NCBI GenBank assembly: GCA_016795105.1
Contig: JAEUIH010000058.1
Span: 1 to 49,572 of the forward strand
Reading direction: 5' to 3'
Length of the DNA stretch: 49,572 bases
Source of the DNA: Planctomyces sp.
Lineage (GTDB): Bacteria > Planctomycetota > Planctomycetia > Planctomycetales > Planctomycetaceae
A program made the translations under genes and the position numbers. Positions 17,396-26,783 of the stretch are shown piece after piece. The notes beneath the pieces were generated by a model that saw only the letters and a list, made by a program, of their open reading frames with translations, did no database searches and was not told the origin of the DNA. Every line of letters begins with the position of its first letter. The first letter of the stretch is position 1.

Positions 17396-18100
17396 ATGAT
17401 TGTTACACGTGTTCGACAGACCATGAGCTTCTACGATCTCAGGCCGGGTCAGCTGTTCCAGTTTCAGGGGAAAAGAGCGACCTATGTGACCATTGATCAG
17501 AATGCAGGCACATACAGGGGACGTCGTCCGAACAGCGAGGTTCTCACGATTCCACACAACGAGTGGAGAGACCTCAGAAACGTCACGGTCGTTGAGGCTT
17601 ATTCCACGAGCCGTGAGCCATCGGAACGTTCGATTCGGGCTTATCGTGCTCTCGTCGCAAAGGCCATCGAGATCGGCTGGCCGGAGCACTTCGCCGACGA
17701 CCTGTATTTTCATGATCGGATCACGCTGATCGAACACGATCCGGAGGTGTTTGCCTGGAGCGTGAGAAATACGGGGACGGAGATCATGATTCCCAACAGG
17801 ACCCACTCAATCTTTCTGTTCACATACTTCCAGCGAGAGTCCTATCCCGACCGTTCCCGCCATCGATTTTACTTCTGGAATGGGCACACCCTGAAGGAAT
17901 CGTCTCTGCAAAGGATCGAAAACGGACTCCTGAAAGCCAGTACTCCAAAAGCACGTGAGTTTGCTCGTCAGGCCTGGCACACAAAGAACAGCACCGTCGA
18001 ATCGATTGCCTGGCAAAAGCAGATCGACGCTGAGCTTTCAGCAAAGGCAGCCATCAGCACTCAGCCAGCGATTCGGCGCCGACGGTCTTTGAGTCACTGA
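17396..18100 (+). CDS. Hypothetical element protein
   Basis: A 234-residue protein of unknown function, with a clear AGGAG ribosome-binding site nine bases before its ATG. The N-terminal part (FYDLRPGQLFQFQGKRATYV) looks like a small beta barrel of the kind found in plasmid and mobile-element accessory proteins. The rest is rich in aromatic and basic residues (HRFYFWNGHTLKESS) and ends in a basic tail, RRRRSLSH. No signal peptide, membrane segment or catalytic motif is seen. It is the first gene of the rightward block that continues to RadC, the DUF932-like protein and the recombinases. It is likely an element maintenance or DNA-interacting protein. Confidence 0.6.
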   Translation: MIVTRVRQTMSFYDLRPGQLFQFQGKRATYVTIDQNAGTYRGRRPNSEVLTIPHNEWRDLRNVTVVEAYSTSREPSERSIRAYRALVAKAIEIGWPEHFADDLYFHDRITLIEHDPEVFAWSVRNTGTEIMIPNRTHSIFLFTYFQRESYPDRSRHRFYFWNGHTLKESSLQRIENGLLKASTPKAREFARQAWHTKNSTVESIAWQKQIDAELSAKAAISTQPAIRRRRSLSH

Positions 18101-18287
18101 GCTTTGATCCCCGGCTTTTGGTCCCCTGGTCGCAGTCTTCAGGGAATCCATGGCAGGTCTGGGAGCACATGCTGTCTGTGAAACGAACGGCACGCTCCGA
18201 CTGAGGTACGACGACGGTTCCGATCACAGCGCGAACCTCAGTGTTTTGAGCGTTCCCATTCCACTCTTTCTTTCACAAGGAACTTGC

Positions 18288-18938
18288 ATGAATCGAAACA
18301 TGATGAATCGATCGGCGATGGAGCTGATTGCCGAAGCGTCCGGACGTCGTGGAGCATCGGCCTATGCAGACGCATACAAGCTGATTGAAAAGGTGGGCCT
18401 GAATCGGCTGGCCGAAATGGGAGCAGGCGAAATCCTGGAACTGTGCCGGGGAATGTCGATCGATTCGATTCAGCGCCTTCAGGCCGGAATCGAAATTGGC
18501 CTGCGGATCTCTGAAATGCGATCGGACTATGAAGAACCGCCCCGGATCACAAGCCCAGCGGTTGCGAAAGAGTTCTGTCGAACCCGGTTTTCACGACTTG
18601 CACGTGAAGGGCGTCAGGAAGAATTCTGGGTCGTGACACTGAACACGAAGAATGTTCCGATCGAATGTCATCAGGTGACCGTCGGCACCCTAAGAAACAG
18701 TCTTGTTCATCCGCGTGAGGTCTTTCGAGTGGCCATTCGTGATGCGGCAAACTGCATTCTTGTGTTGCACAACCATCCGAGCGGTGACCCGACACCCAGT
18801 GATCAGGACATCGAAGTCACGAAGCGACTGGAAGAGGCCGCAAACATCATTGGCATCCCGGTCATTGATCACATCGTTGTGGCCGGTGAATCCGCCATCA
18901 GCATCCAGGAATGGCAGTCCGGTACGCGTTGCGAATAG
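18288..18938 (+). CDS. radC: RadC/JAMM-domain protein
   Basis: A 216-residue RadC (DUF2466) protein, near full length for the family. A degenerate helical N-terminus (LIEKVGLNRLAEMGAGEILE) precedes the JAB/MPN domain. The metal-binding motif HNHPSGDPTPSDQD (H-x-H-x10-D) is intact, preceded by REVFRVAIRDAA and followed by IPVIDHIVV. The start at the ATG at 18288 is set by AAGGAA upstream; the longer open frame has no ribosome-binding site. RadC proteins are frequent on integrative and conjugative elements and phages, where the biochemical role is uncertain (possibly a metal-dependent hydrolase acting in recombination or anti-restriction). It is the second gene of the rightward block. Confidence 0.9.
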   Translation: MNRNMMNRSAMELIAEASGRRGASAYADAYKLIEKVGLNRLAEMGAGEILELCRGMSIDSIQRLQAGIEIGLRISEMRSDYEEPPRITSPAVAKEFCRTRFSRLAREGRQEEFWVVTLNTKNVPIECHQVTVGTLRNSLVHPREVFRVAIRDAANCILVLHNHPSGDPTPSDQDIEVTKRLEEAANIIGIPVIDHIVVAGESAISIQEWQSGTRCE

Positions 18939-19019
18939 ACCGTTTTCTCAGTCGAGATCGGTGTTGTCCAGTTTGGACCACACTCTTGTTTCATGGGTCT
19001 TTTGACAAGGAAACTGCTG

Positions 19020-20369
19020 ATGTATGACCTGTCCCGCATTCATGAGCTCCTCGGCCACAAACTTCCCTCAGAGGAATTCGATCCTGATGAACGCGTCACA
19101 ACACCTCGTGTCGTTCCGGGGGTAACTCCTGTCCCATCGATTGAGATTCCCACGGAACTCGTCTCATTTCCGTCCGACACGAATCGAGTGGTGATACGGG
19201 ATCGCCGCGATGGTCACCTGATGGACGGACACAGAGAATGGGCGACACGTGGGCCAGACGAACGATTCTGGACGATTCAGGAGGGTCGTAAAGCGTCTGA
19301 GCGATACCGTGAAGTGTCGAGAACGATTCCCATTCATCACGACCTGCAGTTCATTGAATGCGATTCCGACGACATTGGCATCGTCAATCACGGGGAACGA
19401 CTTCGGCTGAGCCATCATGGGTTTCGCAGCCTTTGCCAGAGGGCAGGGGCACCAGCGGAGTATCTTTCCGAAATGCCGGCAAGTCTGGTGACCCAATGCC
19501 TGAATCACGGTCTGGCTTCCGCCATAAACGGCAGCGAACTGCTGGTGACAGGCGACCGAGTCCGTGCGGTTCTCAGTGTTCGATACGAACGAGTCTGGAA
19601 TGCGGACGTGTTCCGAATGATCGAACAACGCGTCGATCTTGATGCCTGGCGACTGCCTCCTGGTGGGCCGCTTTGGGATCACCGAAAACAGGCAGAACTG
19701 GAAGCCGCCGGAAAATGCAGAATCGCGACAGAACAGGATTGTGCCAGAACCAGTTTGGTTCAGCCGGGGCAACTGATTGTTCCCAGCGGATGTTATGCCA
19801 GCGACCACGACATGTTCGTGTTTCTCGTGAATGATCAAAACCGGATTGAGGACGGGAGCGAAGGAGGACTGGGACGCGGCGTCTTCATTCGAAACTCCGA
19901 AGTTGGACAGAGCTCGTTGAGGCTGACATTCTTCCTGTATCGATATGTTTGCCACAACCACGTCGTTTGGCATGCATCGGGGGTCAAGGAAATCCGACTC
20001 CGTCACACTCGGGGAATTCAGCATAAGACCAGAGAGCTGAGTTTGGCATTGTCCCAGTATGGAAACTCGAAGACAGCCCTCGAACAGCGTCTGATTCATT
20101 CCGCAAAACAGATGGTTCTTGGTCCAAATGAAGAAAAAATCGTCGAATGGTTGTTCGACCGTCGTTTATTAACCCGTGGACTTGCGCATCGAGTCTATGA
20201 GCTTGCGAGGTACGAGAGTGATTTGCGACCGGAGATTGATCCCAACAGTGTTTGGGGACTGGTCCAGGGAATTACCTGGCTTTCACAGACACCGGAGTTT
20301 GCTGTCCATGCGGACAAACGAACGGAACTGGATCTGGCTGCGGGAAAACTGATGAACCTTGTCAGCTGA
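19020..20369 (+). CDS. DUF932-like plasmid/phage protein
   Basis: A 449-residue protein resembling DUF932 (phage or plasmid-like protein TIGR03299 type). Recognisable features are LRLSHHGFRSLCQRAGAPAE near the middle of the N-terminal half, a VRYERVWNADVFRMIE segment, and the block LRLTFFLYRYVCHNHVVW typical of the family, followed by a helical tail. The start at the ATG at 19020 has AAGGAA seven bases upstream; the ATG at 18993 is possible but has no site. These proteins are carried by mobile elements and are sometimes listed near anti-defence genes; no activity is established. Its stop is 88 bases before the next gene of the same block. Confidence 0.75.
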   Translation: MYDLSRIHELLGHKLPSEEFDPDERVTTPRVVPGVTPVPSIEIPTELVSFPSDTNRVVIRDRRDGHLMDGHREWATRGPDERFWTIQEGRKASERYREVSRTIPIHHDLQFIECDSDDIGIVNHGERLRLSHHGFRSLCQRAGAPAEYLSEMPASLVTQCLNHGLASAINGSELLVTGDRVRAVLSVRYERVWNADVFRMIEQRVDLDAWRLPPGGPLWDHRKQAELEAAGKCRIATEQDCARTSLVQPGQLIVPSGCYASDHDMFVFLVNDQNRIEDGSEGGLGRGVFIRNSEVGQSSLRLTFFLYRYVCHNHVVWHASGVKEIRLRHTRGIQHKTRELSLALSQYGNSKTALEQRLIHSAKQMVLGPNEEKIVEWLFDRRLLTRGLAHRVYELARYESDLRPEIDPNSVWGLVQGITWLSQTPEFAVHADKRTELDLAAGKLMNLVS

Positions 20370-20457
20370 ACGCCGAAACGCCTCAAAATGGGGCGTCGCG
20401 ATGAGTTGGTTTCTCATCGCCTGAAGATGGCAGACCACGAACTGACGGAGATTCAAA

Positions 20458-20835
20458 ATGCAGACGCGAAATGAAGTGGATGTTGAACAGACGATGAGAC
20501 ATGACGTAGATGTGCAGGCCCTGATGGACTATGAATTTCAGTACTCCATCTGGTACCGCGGACAGTCACGGTCTCTCAAACATCAAAGACACGAACTCAT
20601 TGACAGTGTCATTCAGGAGTTTCTGAAGCAGACATTCGCTGATGAGCACGGAGCTTGCGATCCGGTCTATGTCTTTCGAGATGCTGAACTCTGGTTGACC
20701 ATTCGTGTCACATCTCACTCGGAGACGGGTGGTCAGATTTTTCGGGCTTATAATCACTGGCTCAAGTGCGTAGAGTCACTCACGCTGATCACGGACGAAA
20801 CAGCGCCGCCATCGAGATCCGAACGTCGCAGCTGA
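20458..20835 (+). CDS. Small hypothetical protein
   Basis: A 125-residue acidic to neutral protein with GGAG about nine bases before the ATG. Its central part (FQYSIWYRGQSRSLKHQRHE) is rich in aromatic and basic residues, and the following helices (LIDSVIQEFLKQTF) suggest a compact globular fold. No known family, signal or membrane segment is seen. It lies 35 bases upstream of the first recombinase on the same strand and may be a recombination accessory or simply an element gene of unknown role. Confidence 0.5.
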   Translation: MQTRNEVDVEQTMRHDVDVQALMDYEFQYSIWYRGQSRSLKHQRHELIDSVIQEFLKQTFADEHGACDPVYVFRDAELWLTIRVTSHSETGGQIFRAYNHWLKCVESLTLITDETAPPSRSERRS

Positions 20836-20870
20836 GGGAATCTGAGGTCCAATTCGAAGGAGAGCAATTC

Positions 20871-22043
20871 ATGGCAAGTGTTTCCACGTGTAAACGAACG
20901 GGACTCCAGCGACTGCTGTTCCGCCTGCCCGACGGCAGCCGCACTGCGTTTTACGCTGGGCGTGTCGATTATGATTCATTGGTCAGAGCTGGAACGCACA
21001 TCGACCAACTCGTCGAATGCTGGCGCACAAACGACATCCCGCGCCGAGCAACTCGCGAATGGCTTGAAAACGTAGATCGTGAGCTCCCCGCCCTGGCACG
21101 ACGACTCCGACGGCTGGGTCTCATTGGTGGCGTTTTCCAGCCGGATGTCTCCGTTGCCGAATTCGCAACATCCTATCTTCGGATGCGATCCGATGCTCGA
21201 CCGAGCACTCAACGGAATTGGCGACAATCGGCTGCGATCATTGCGGAATTCTTCGAAGGCCGGACTCTGCGAAAGCTGGTTCCCGCAGACGGAAAGGAAT
21301 TCCTGCGATGGCTGAAGCGCAGCAAGTCTGATGGAGGCCGCAATTACCTGCCGACCACGGCGGCTCGACACTTTACCTTTGCACGAGCGCTGCTTCAGGA
21401 GGCGGTCGACAGAACAATCATCGCCAGCAATCCCTTTCAGAAGATCTCCGTGGAACGTCGGAGTCCTCAGCGACGCCGTGTCTTCATTGACGAAAGTGTC
21501 ATACGTCAGTTGATCCTGGCAACCGATGATCCGGAACTGAAAGTTCTGCTTGCACTCTCTCGGTGGGGCGGACTGAGAACCCCTTCGGAACCCTATGCCT
21601 TGAAATGGAGCGATATCGACTGGACGCAGCGCAGAATCCTTGTGCACTGCATCAAAACCGAGACACGGGGTAAACCGACTCGCGAAATCCCGCTGTTCCC
21701 GGAGTTGGTCGAGCCGCTGAAAGAACTGAAGGCGATTCAAAACAGCGAGTCACCCGATGCAGCAATCATTCAGAAGTGGGCCGTACGTCCGCATCCAACA
21801 TTACGAAAGACCGTCTCACAGCTGATCGTCAAGAACGCGCACGCGTTGTGGCCGCGTCTCTTTCAGAGCCTGCGTTCTTCAAGACAAACAGAACTTGAAG
21901 AGAGGTTCCCGCGTAAGACAGTCTGCGAATGGATGGGGAACACTGAGTCTGTCGCTGACAAGCACTATCTGATGGTACGTCAGGAACATTTTGACAAAGC
22001 CTGTCAGGAAGATGCACTGACGTCTGTCTGGTATTCCTGCTGA
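20871..22043 (+). CDS. Tyrosine recombinase (planctomycete-type phage integrase), His box altered
   Basis: A 390-residue tyrosine recombinase, starting at the ATG at 20871 behind AAGGAGAG. The SAM-like DNA-binding domain covers about residues 95-190. The catalytic domain has arginine I in GGLRTPSEP (R236), a box-II segment LFQSLRSSRQTEL (R335/R338), and the tyrosine region VADKHYLMV (H365-Y366). In related planctomycete enzymes, as I remember them, box II reads FHNLRASRQTEL; here the histidine is glutamine (Q332). This may weaken but need not abolish catalysis. It lies immediately upstream of a second, unrelated recombinase, so either both are needed or one is a leftover from an earlier insertion. 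Confidence 0.85.
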   Translation: MASVSTCKRTGLQRLLFRLPDGSRTAFYAGRVDYDSLVRAGTHIDQLVECWRTNDIPRRATREWLENVDRELPALARRLRRLGLIGGVFQPDVSVAEFATSYLRMRSDARPSTQRNWRQSAAIIAEFFEGRTLRKLVPADGKEFLRWLKRSKSDGGRNYLPTTAARHFTFARALLQEAVDRTIIASNPFQKISVERRSPQRRRVFIDESVIRQLILATDDPELKVLLALSRWGGLRTPSEPYALKWSDIDWTQRRILVHCIKTETRGKPTREIPLFPELVEPLKELKAIQNSESPDAAIIQKWAVRPHPTLRKTVSQLIVKNAHALWPRLFQSLRSSRQTELEERFPRKTVCEWMGNTESVADKHYLMVRQEHFDKACQEDALTSVWYSC

Positions 22044-22285
22044 TCGCCGGAATGCGCTTTGATCGCAAGACGCCTAAGACCATACGGAACAACAGAGCCT
22101 GAGCTCTCAGATCCTGGAAAATTTTTCGGCCTCTGGTTGAGACATCGATCGTAGTGTCAGGGACTCTGCTCCAACGGGAGACCAGAAGATGTCAGACCAG
22201 ATGCCGATCGATCGCGTAACTGTTGAACACTTCCCGTACTGAAAAGATCACTGTCACTGTTCCATACCAGGAGTCGGACATAGCC

Positions 22286-23515
22286 ATGAATCATGAGATC
22301 AACGTTATCGTGGTGGACCGCGGGCGCAGGTACCTTTATCTTCGCTATACATGTCCGATCACTGGCGAGAGAGTCGAAAAGAGCAGCGGGGAGAAATCTG
22401 AGAAGGAGGCTCGCAAGAAGGCGGGCCAATGGCAGGCAGAGCTTCGAGCAGGCGGTGGCCGAAGTACTTCAACCCGCTGGACGTCATTCCGGGCAGCGTA
22501 TGAAAAGGGCAAGGCCCCGCAGATTCGCGAGACGACATCCTGCAAGATCTTCGCAATGTTCAATGTCATCGAAGACTTCATGAAACCGGATGATATCCGG
22601 CGAATCACCCCACAGTGGATCACGCTCCTCCAGCAACGCCTTCTGGACAGCGGCCGATCCATGGCCACTGTTGAAGGACATTGTCGACACCTGAAAGCAG
22701 CCCTGAACTGGGCTCGGGAACAAGATCTGATTCAGACAGTCCCCAAATTCCCGAGACTCAAACAGGCACGTCGGACGAAAGTCATGAAGGGACGTCCGAT
22801 CACCACAGAAGAATTTGAACGCATGTTGGCCGCTGTGGATGAAGTGATCGACATTTCGGAAACGATGAATGCCAAATCGAAGAAGGGCAGGGAGGAGCAA
22901 CGTGAGTCTATCCGTTTTTTGATGAAGGGACTTTGGCTGTCGGGTCTGCGTCTCGGTGAAGCCCTGTCTCTCACGTGGGACCAGTGGGCTGACGGAATTC
23001 GGGTTGATATGTCGGGCAAGTTCATTCAGCTGCTGATTCCGGCTGAGTCCGAGAAAGGTGGCAAGGACCGAGTTTATCCTGTGACACCCGACTTCGCGGA
23101 ATTTCTCCGAGCCGTACCAAAGCAGCATCGCGAGGGGTTGGTATTTAAAGTGTTGCTCCACCGTGGCGTTTGTACCCGCGTTGATACGGTCTCCAAGGTG
23201 CTGGTAGCGGTTGGGGAAACTGCGGGGGTTAAGGTTGATGAGAAGGCTGGCAAACCGGTGTGGGCGTCCGCTCATGACCTTCGAAGGGCATTCGGGTTTC
23301 GCTGGTCCCGTATGGTCAATTCAATGATCCTCAAGGAATTGATGCGCCACGAGAGCGTGACGACCACTGAGAAGTTCTATGTGGGCATTCAGGCCGACGA
23401 GACCGCTGCGATGCTGGCAGGTTTGGTTGAGAAACCACAGCAATTGAAAAATTTAGGTGACACTTCAGGTGACACCAACAAAAAAGGGGTTTCGAAGAAA
23501 CTTCGAAACCCCTGA
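22286..23515 (+). CDS. Tyrosine recombinase integrase at tRNA-Lys
   Basis: A 409-residue phage-type integrase with the full active site: R222 (SGLRLGEAL), K257 or K260 (SEKGGKD), H330 and R333 (HDLRRAFGF), H355 (MRHESVTTT) and nucleophile Y365 (KFYVGIQ). The N-terminal arm-binding region covers about residues 1-65, and the core-binding domain about 66-165. I start at the ATG at 22286 (AGGAG twelve bases upstream); a TTG at 22223 would add 21 residues. The gene ends 18 bases from the 3' end of the oppositely oriented tRNA-Lys. Its last codons (GVSKKLRNP) form the tRNA's terminator hairpin. This is the likely integrase of the island, with attachment at the tRNA 3' end or its terminator. Confidence 0.9.
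   Translation: MNHEINVIVVDRGRRYLYLRYTCPITGERVEKSSGEKSEKEARKKAGQWQAELRAGGGRSTSTRWTSFRAAYEKGKAPQIRETTSCKIFAMFNVIEDFMKPDDIRRITPQWITLLQQRLLDSGRSMATVEGHCRHLKAALNWAREQDLIQTVPKFPRLKQARRTKVMKGRPITTEEFERMLAAVDEVIDISETMNAKSKKGREEQRESIRFLMKGLWLSGLRLGEALSLTWDQWADGIRVDMSGKFIQLLIPAESEKGGKDRVYPVTPDFAEFLRAVPKQHREGLVFKVLLHRGVCTRVDTVSKVLVAVGETAGVKVDEKAGKPVWASAHDLRRAFGFRWSRMVNSMILKELMRHESVTTTEKFYVGIQADETAAMLAGLVEKPQQLKNLGDTSGDTNKKGVSKKLRNP
23486..23512 (-). terminator. Perfect intrinsic terminator of tRNA-Lys, inside the integrase 3' end
   Basis: GGGGTTTCGAAG (23486-23497) pairs perfectly over 12 bp with CTTCGAAACCCC (23501-23512) across an AAA loop. On the minus strand it is followed by six or more T residues (the A-tract at 23478-23485). 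It therefore terminates transcription of the minus-strand tRNA-Lys gene. It overlaps the final integrase codons. Confidence 0.85.
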
Positions 23516-23533
23516 AAACACGGTCATTTTTAC

Positions 23534-23606
<73 letters not shown>

Positions 23607-24033
23607 CCGTTTCCGTGCTTGAAAGCGGAACATTACACCGATTCGCACATATTTCCATACGTTCGGGTGGATGCGGTTCTGAATTCGTCAGGAATTTCCC
23701 TGAACTGTTGAACGACTTCCCGCAGCCCACAGAGTTTCTCGTTTTTTGCAATAAAATCTGATGCCGGATTTTAGAATCCCACCCGAGATTTTATTGACTT
23801 TCAGATTCTGCTTGTTCAACAACACCACCTTTCCAGTCGTCCTGCATGGCCTGACATCTGGCCTGGAATTGTCGATTTCTTTTCTGAAGACACTGAAAAT
23901 TGGCACAGGATCGGGTATTCAGGGGGGAATTTCTCTTCGCCATCGCTGACCGTTTTTGCTATGAAACGCCGATGTCAGCCCTCAAACCGGGCTCTAAATG
24001 GATCTCGAAGTTACTCGGAAAGGCACGGCTCTA
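23607..24033. other. Intergenic region between tRNA-Lys and cysK
   Basis: About 430 bases at the transition from the integrated element to core-like sequence. It should contain the leftward tRNA promoter and the rightward cysK promoter. A 62-codon frame at 23761-23949 has no ribosome-binding site and is not supported. No repeat of the tRNA was seen. Confidence 0.4.
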
Positions 24034-24969
24034 ATGCCCATCTATCAGGACAATTCCGAATCAATTGGACGTACACCTCTCATCAAAATCAATCGATTGA
24101 CGGCTGGCCTGAATGCAACCGTTCTGGCAAAGATTGAAGGCCGCAATCCTGCGTATAGCGTGAAATGTCGTATCGGTGCTGCCATGATCTGGGACGCTGA
24201 AAAGTCAGGTAAACTGAAGCCCGGTATGCAGGTTGTGGAACCGACCAGCGGAAATACCGGGATCGCACTGGCATTTGTCTGTGCAGCCCGAGGTTACAAG
24301 CTGACGCTGACCATGCCCGAAACCATGTCCGTTGAACGTCGGATGATGCTCAAAGCATTCGGCGCAACTCTGGTACTGACTCCGGGTGCGGAAGGTATGA
24401 AAGGCGCAATTGCAAAGGCGGAAGAAATCTCGACGCAGCCCGGCTTCTATATGCCTCAACAGTTCAAAAACCCAGCCAATCCGGAAATCCACGTCAAAAC
24501 GACTGGTCCTGAGATCTTTGAAGACACTCAGGGAAAGGTCGATATCTTTGTTGCCGGCGTTGGAACCGGTGGCACAATCACTGGGGTATCTCGTTACCTC
24601 AAAAAGGATAAGGGGCTGAAGGTTCATACCGTTGCTGTTGAACCTGCCGCAAGTCCGGTACTGTCGGGTGGAAGTCCCGGTAAGCATCGTATTCAGGGAA
24701 TCGGTGCCGGCTTCAAGCCCGATATTCTCGATATGTCGCTCGTCGATGAAGTCATTCAGGTGACCGACGAAGAAGCCATCGCCATGGCACCTCGTGTTGC
24801 TCGTGAAGAAGGAATTATTGTCGGGATCAGCTGCGGTGCCGCGATGACCGCCGCACTCAAGCTGGCCGCTCGTCCGGAAAACGCAGGCAAGACAATCGTT
24901 GTCATTCTGCCGGACTCCGGGGAACGCTATCTGTCGACACCTATGTTTGACTATGCTCGCGAAGTCTGA
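24034..24969 (+). CDS. cysK: Cysteine synthase A (O-acetylserine sulfhydrylase)
   Basis: A 311-residue PLP-dependent enzyme that makes L-cysteine from O-acetylserine and sulfide in the cytoplasm. The PLP lysine lies in [11 protein letters not shown], the substrate loop is TSGNTGIAL, the phosphate-binding glycine loop is GTGGTITG, and the C-terminal serine contact lies in [12 protein letters not shown]. The length is normal. I start at the ATG at 24034 (MPIYQDN), which matches the family start and follows GGAAAGG; an upstream ATG at 23998 adds 12 residues without homology. It is monocistronic, ending at a strong hairpin at 25001-25032. With metX and metW further right, the region has several sulfur amino acid genes. 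Confidence 0.95.
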   Translation: MPIYQDNSESIGRTPLIKINRLTAGLNATVLAKIEGRNPAYSVKCRIGAAMIWDAEKSGKLKPGMQVVEPTSGNTGIALAFVCAARGYKLTLTMPETMSVERRMMLKAFGATLVLTPGAEGMKGAIAKAEEISTQPGFYMPQQFKNPANPEIHVKTTGPEIFEDTQGKVDIFVAGVGTGGTITGVSRYLKKDKGLKVHTVAVEPAASPVLSGGSPGKHRIQGIGAGFKPDILDMSLVDEVIQVTDEEAIAMAPRVAREEGIIVGISCGAAMTAALKLAARPENAGKTIVVILPDSGERYLSTPMFDYAREV

Positions 24970-25000
24970 TCCGAAGCAATCCTGTCGGATGCGGTTTTCG

Positions 25001-25032
25001 AGGACGCTCGGAGGTAACCTCTCGAGCGTCCT
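25001..25032 (+). terminator. cysK terminator hairpin
   Basis: AGGACGCTCG (25001-25010) pairs with CGAGCGTCCT (25023-25032). The loop extends the stem by GAGG/CCTC with one bulged base. TTCATTTC follows. It lies 32 bases after the cysK stop. Confidence 0.75.
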
Positions 25033-25089
25033 TTCATTTCAACTCACTGCATTCCGATTTCTCTATTGTGATTTACAAAGGAGGCATCT

Positions 25090-26751
25090 GTGAATTCCAC
25101 AGGCATTGGGTTGACTGCGATCATAGTCTGTCTCCTGCAGCTGCTCACCTGTCCGCAACTCTGCCTGGCTGCTCGACAAAACGATGACGACCAGTCTGCG
25201 CTGGAAGCCGATGTTGTGATCTATGGCGGCACATCATCCGGAGTCATCGCGGCGATACAGGTCAGTCGCATGGGCAGAACTGCGATCCTGGTAGAACCCG
25301 GTCAGCATCTCGGAGGTCTGACTTCGTCAGGTCTGGGATTCACCGACAGTGGCAATAAATCCATGATCGGCGGCCTTGCTCGGGAATTCTACCGGAGAGT
25401 CCACAAGTATTACGGTCAGCCAGAAGTGTGGATTCACGAAGACGCGGCTGCGTATCAGTACTACCGCCCCAACGATGATGCCATGTGGACCTTTGAGCCC
25501 CATGTCGCCGAACGCCTGTTTCAGCAGATGCTGGCAGAAACCTCAACGGTTGTCCTGCTGGGAGAGCGTCTCGATCGTGAACATGGAGTCCTTGTCCACA
25601 ATCAGAAGATTGTTCAGATCTCAACGGTCTCAGGAAAGACGCTGAAGGCTCACCAGTTTATCGATGCGACGTACGAAGGCGACCTGATGGCTGCCGCTGG
25701 CGTACCATTTACAATCGGACGCGAAGCCAACTCTGAATATGAGGAAACTCTGAATGGAAATCAGGTTGCCAGAAATATTCATCATCACAGATTTCTGAAA
25801 AACGTTGACCCCTATTTGATCCCCGGTGATCCTTCAAGCGGACTTCTACCTGGCGTTGAACAGCAGTCCGCAGGAACGGAAGGTTCGGCCGATCATCGAA
25901 TTCAGGCGTTCTGCTTCCGAATGTGCATGACCAGAGTCGCCAACAACAGAGTTCCTTTTCCTCGCCCCGCGGACTACAACGAAACGGAGTTTGAACTCCT
26001 GCTGAGGAACTTTGAAGCCGGGGATCATCGAATTCCCTTTTCTCCGGACATGATGCCCAATGGTAAGACCGACACCAATAACAAGGGCGCCGTTTCAACG
26101 GACTACATTGGAGGGAACGTTGAATACGCGTCTGCCAGCGATACAGATCGGGCGATCATTATTCAAAACCATATCCGTTGGCAACAGGGGCTGATGTGGA
26201 CGCTGACCAACCATCCACGAGTCCCTGAATCAGTCCGCGAACATATGTCCGAGTGGGGACTGGCAGCTGATGAGTTCCCCGATAACGGCCACTGGCCGCA
26301 TCAACTTTATGTCCGTGAAGCTCGGCGAATGCTGAGCGATTATGTGGTGACGGAACACGACTGTTTTCGCAGACGAGTTGCCGAGGATCCTGTGGGAGCT
26401 GGCAGCTACAATATGGATTCGCACAATGTTCGAAGATTTATCACCGACGATGGCTTTGTCCAGAACGAAGGCGATGTACAGGTCTCGCCCGGCGGCCCTT
26501 ACCTGATCAGCTACCGGTCAATTGTCCCGCCCACGGGATCGATTCAAAATCTCTCGGTTCCAGTCTGTCTTTCTGCTTCACATATCGCCTACGGTTCGAT
26601 TCGCATGGAACCCGTGTTTATGATTCTTGGCCAGAGCGCAGCGACTGCAGCGGTCTTGTCTACCGATGCAGGCGTGCCACTTCAGAAACTGAACTATTCG
26701 GATCTCCGGAAAAGACTCTATGCCGACCAACAGGTTCTGACACTTCCATGA
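25090..26751 (+). CDS. Secreted FAD-dependent oxidoreductase
   Basis: A 553-residue exported flavoprotein of the FAD_oxidored type (often named xanthan lyase-like in planctomycetes). It starts at a GTG with an excellent AAAGGAGG site. A signal peptide covers about residues 1-28. The dinucleotide-binding segment DVVIYGGTSSGVIAAIQVSR follows at about 41-60, then the GG-motif LVEPGQHLGGLTSSGLGFTD. A second FAD segment is QFIDATYEGDLMAAAGVPF, and the C-terminal FAD contact is IAYGSIRMEPVFMILGQSAA. The substrate is unknown, probably a sugar or other hydroxyl compound in the periplasm. The stop codon overlaps the upstream reach of the next frame, and the exported Fae homologue follows 32 bases later, so the two are likely co-transcribed. 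Confidence 0.85.
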   Translation: MNSTGIGLTAIIVCLLQLLTCPQLCLAARQNDDDQSALEADVVIYGGTSSGVIAAIQVSRMGRTAILVEPGQHLGGLTSSGLGFTDSGNKSMIGGLAREFYRRVHKYYGQPEVWIHEDAAAYQYYRPNDDAMWTFEPHVAERLFQQMLAETSTVVLLGERLDREHGVLVHNQKIVQISTVSGKTLKAHQFIDATYEGDLMAAAGVPFTIGREANSEYEETLNGNQVARNIHHHRFLKNVDPYLIPGDPSSGLLPGVEQQSAGTEGSADHRIQAFCFRMCMTRVANNRVPFPRPADYNETEFELLLRNFEAGDHRIPFSPDMMPNGKTDTNNKGAVSTDYIGGNVEYASASDTDRAIIIQNHIRWQQGLMWTLTNHPRVPESVREHMSEWGLAADEFPDNGHWPHQLYVREARRMLSDYVVTEHDCFRRRVAEDPVGAGSYNMDSHNVRRFITDDGFVQNEGDVQVSPGGPYLISYRSIVPPTGSIQNLSVPVCLSASHIAYGSIRMEPVFMILGQSAATAAVLSTDAGVPLQKLNYSDLRKRLYADQQVLTLP

Positions 26752-26783
26752 TGGGGCCACGACTTGTACAGAGGAGTTTGCTG

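Noticed and set aside
23761-23949. 62-codon frame between tRNA-Lys and cysK
   Set aside because: No ribosome-binding site and no recognisable protein features.
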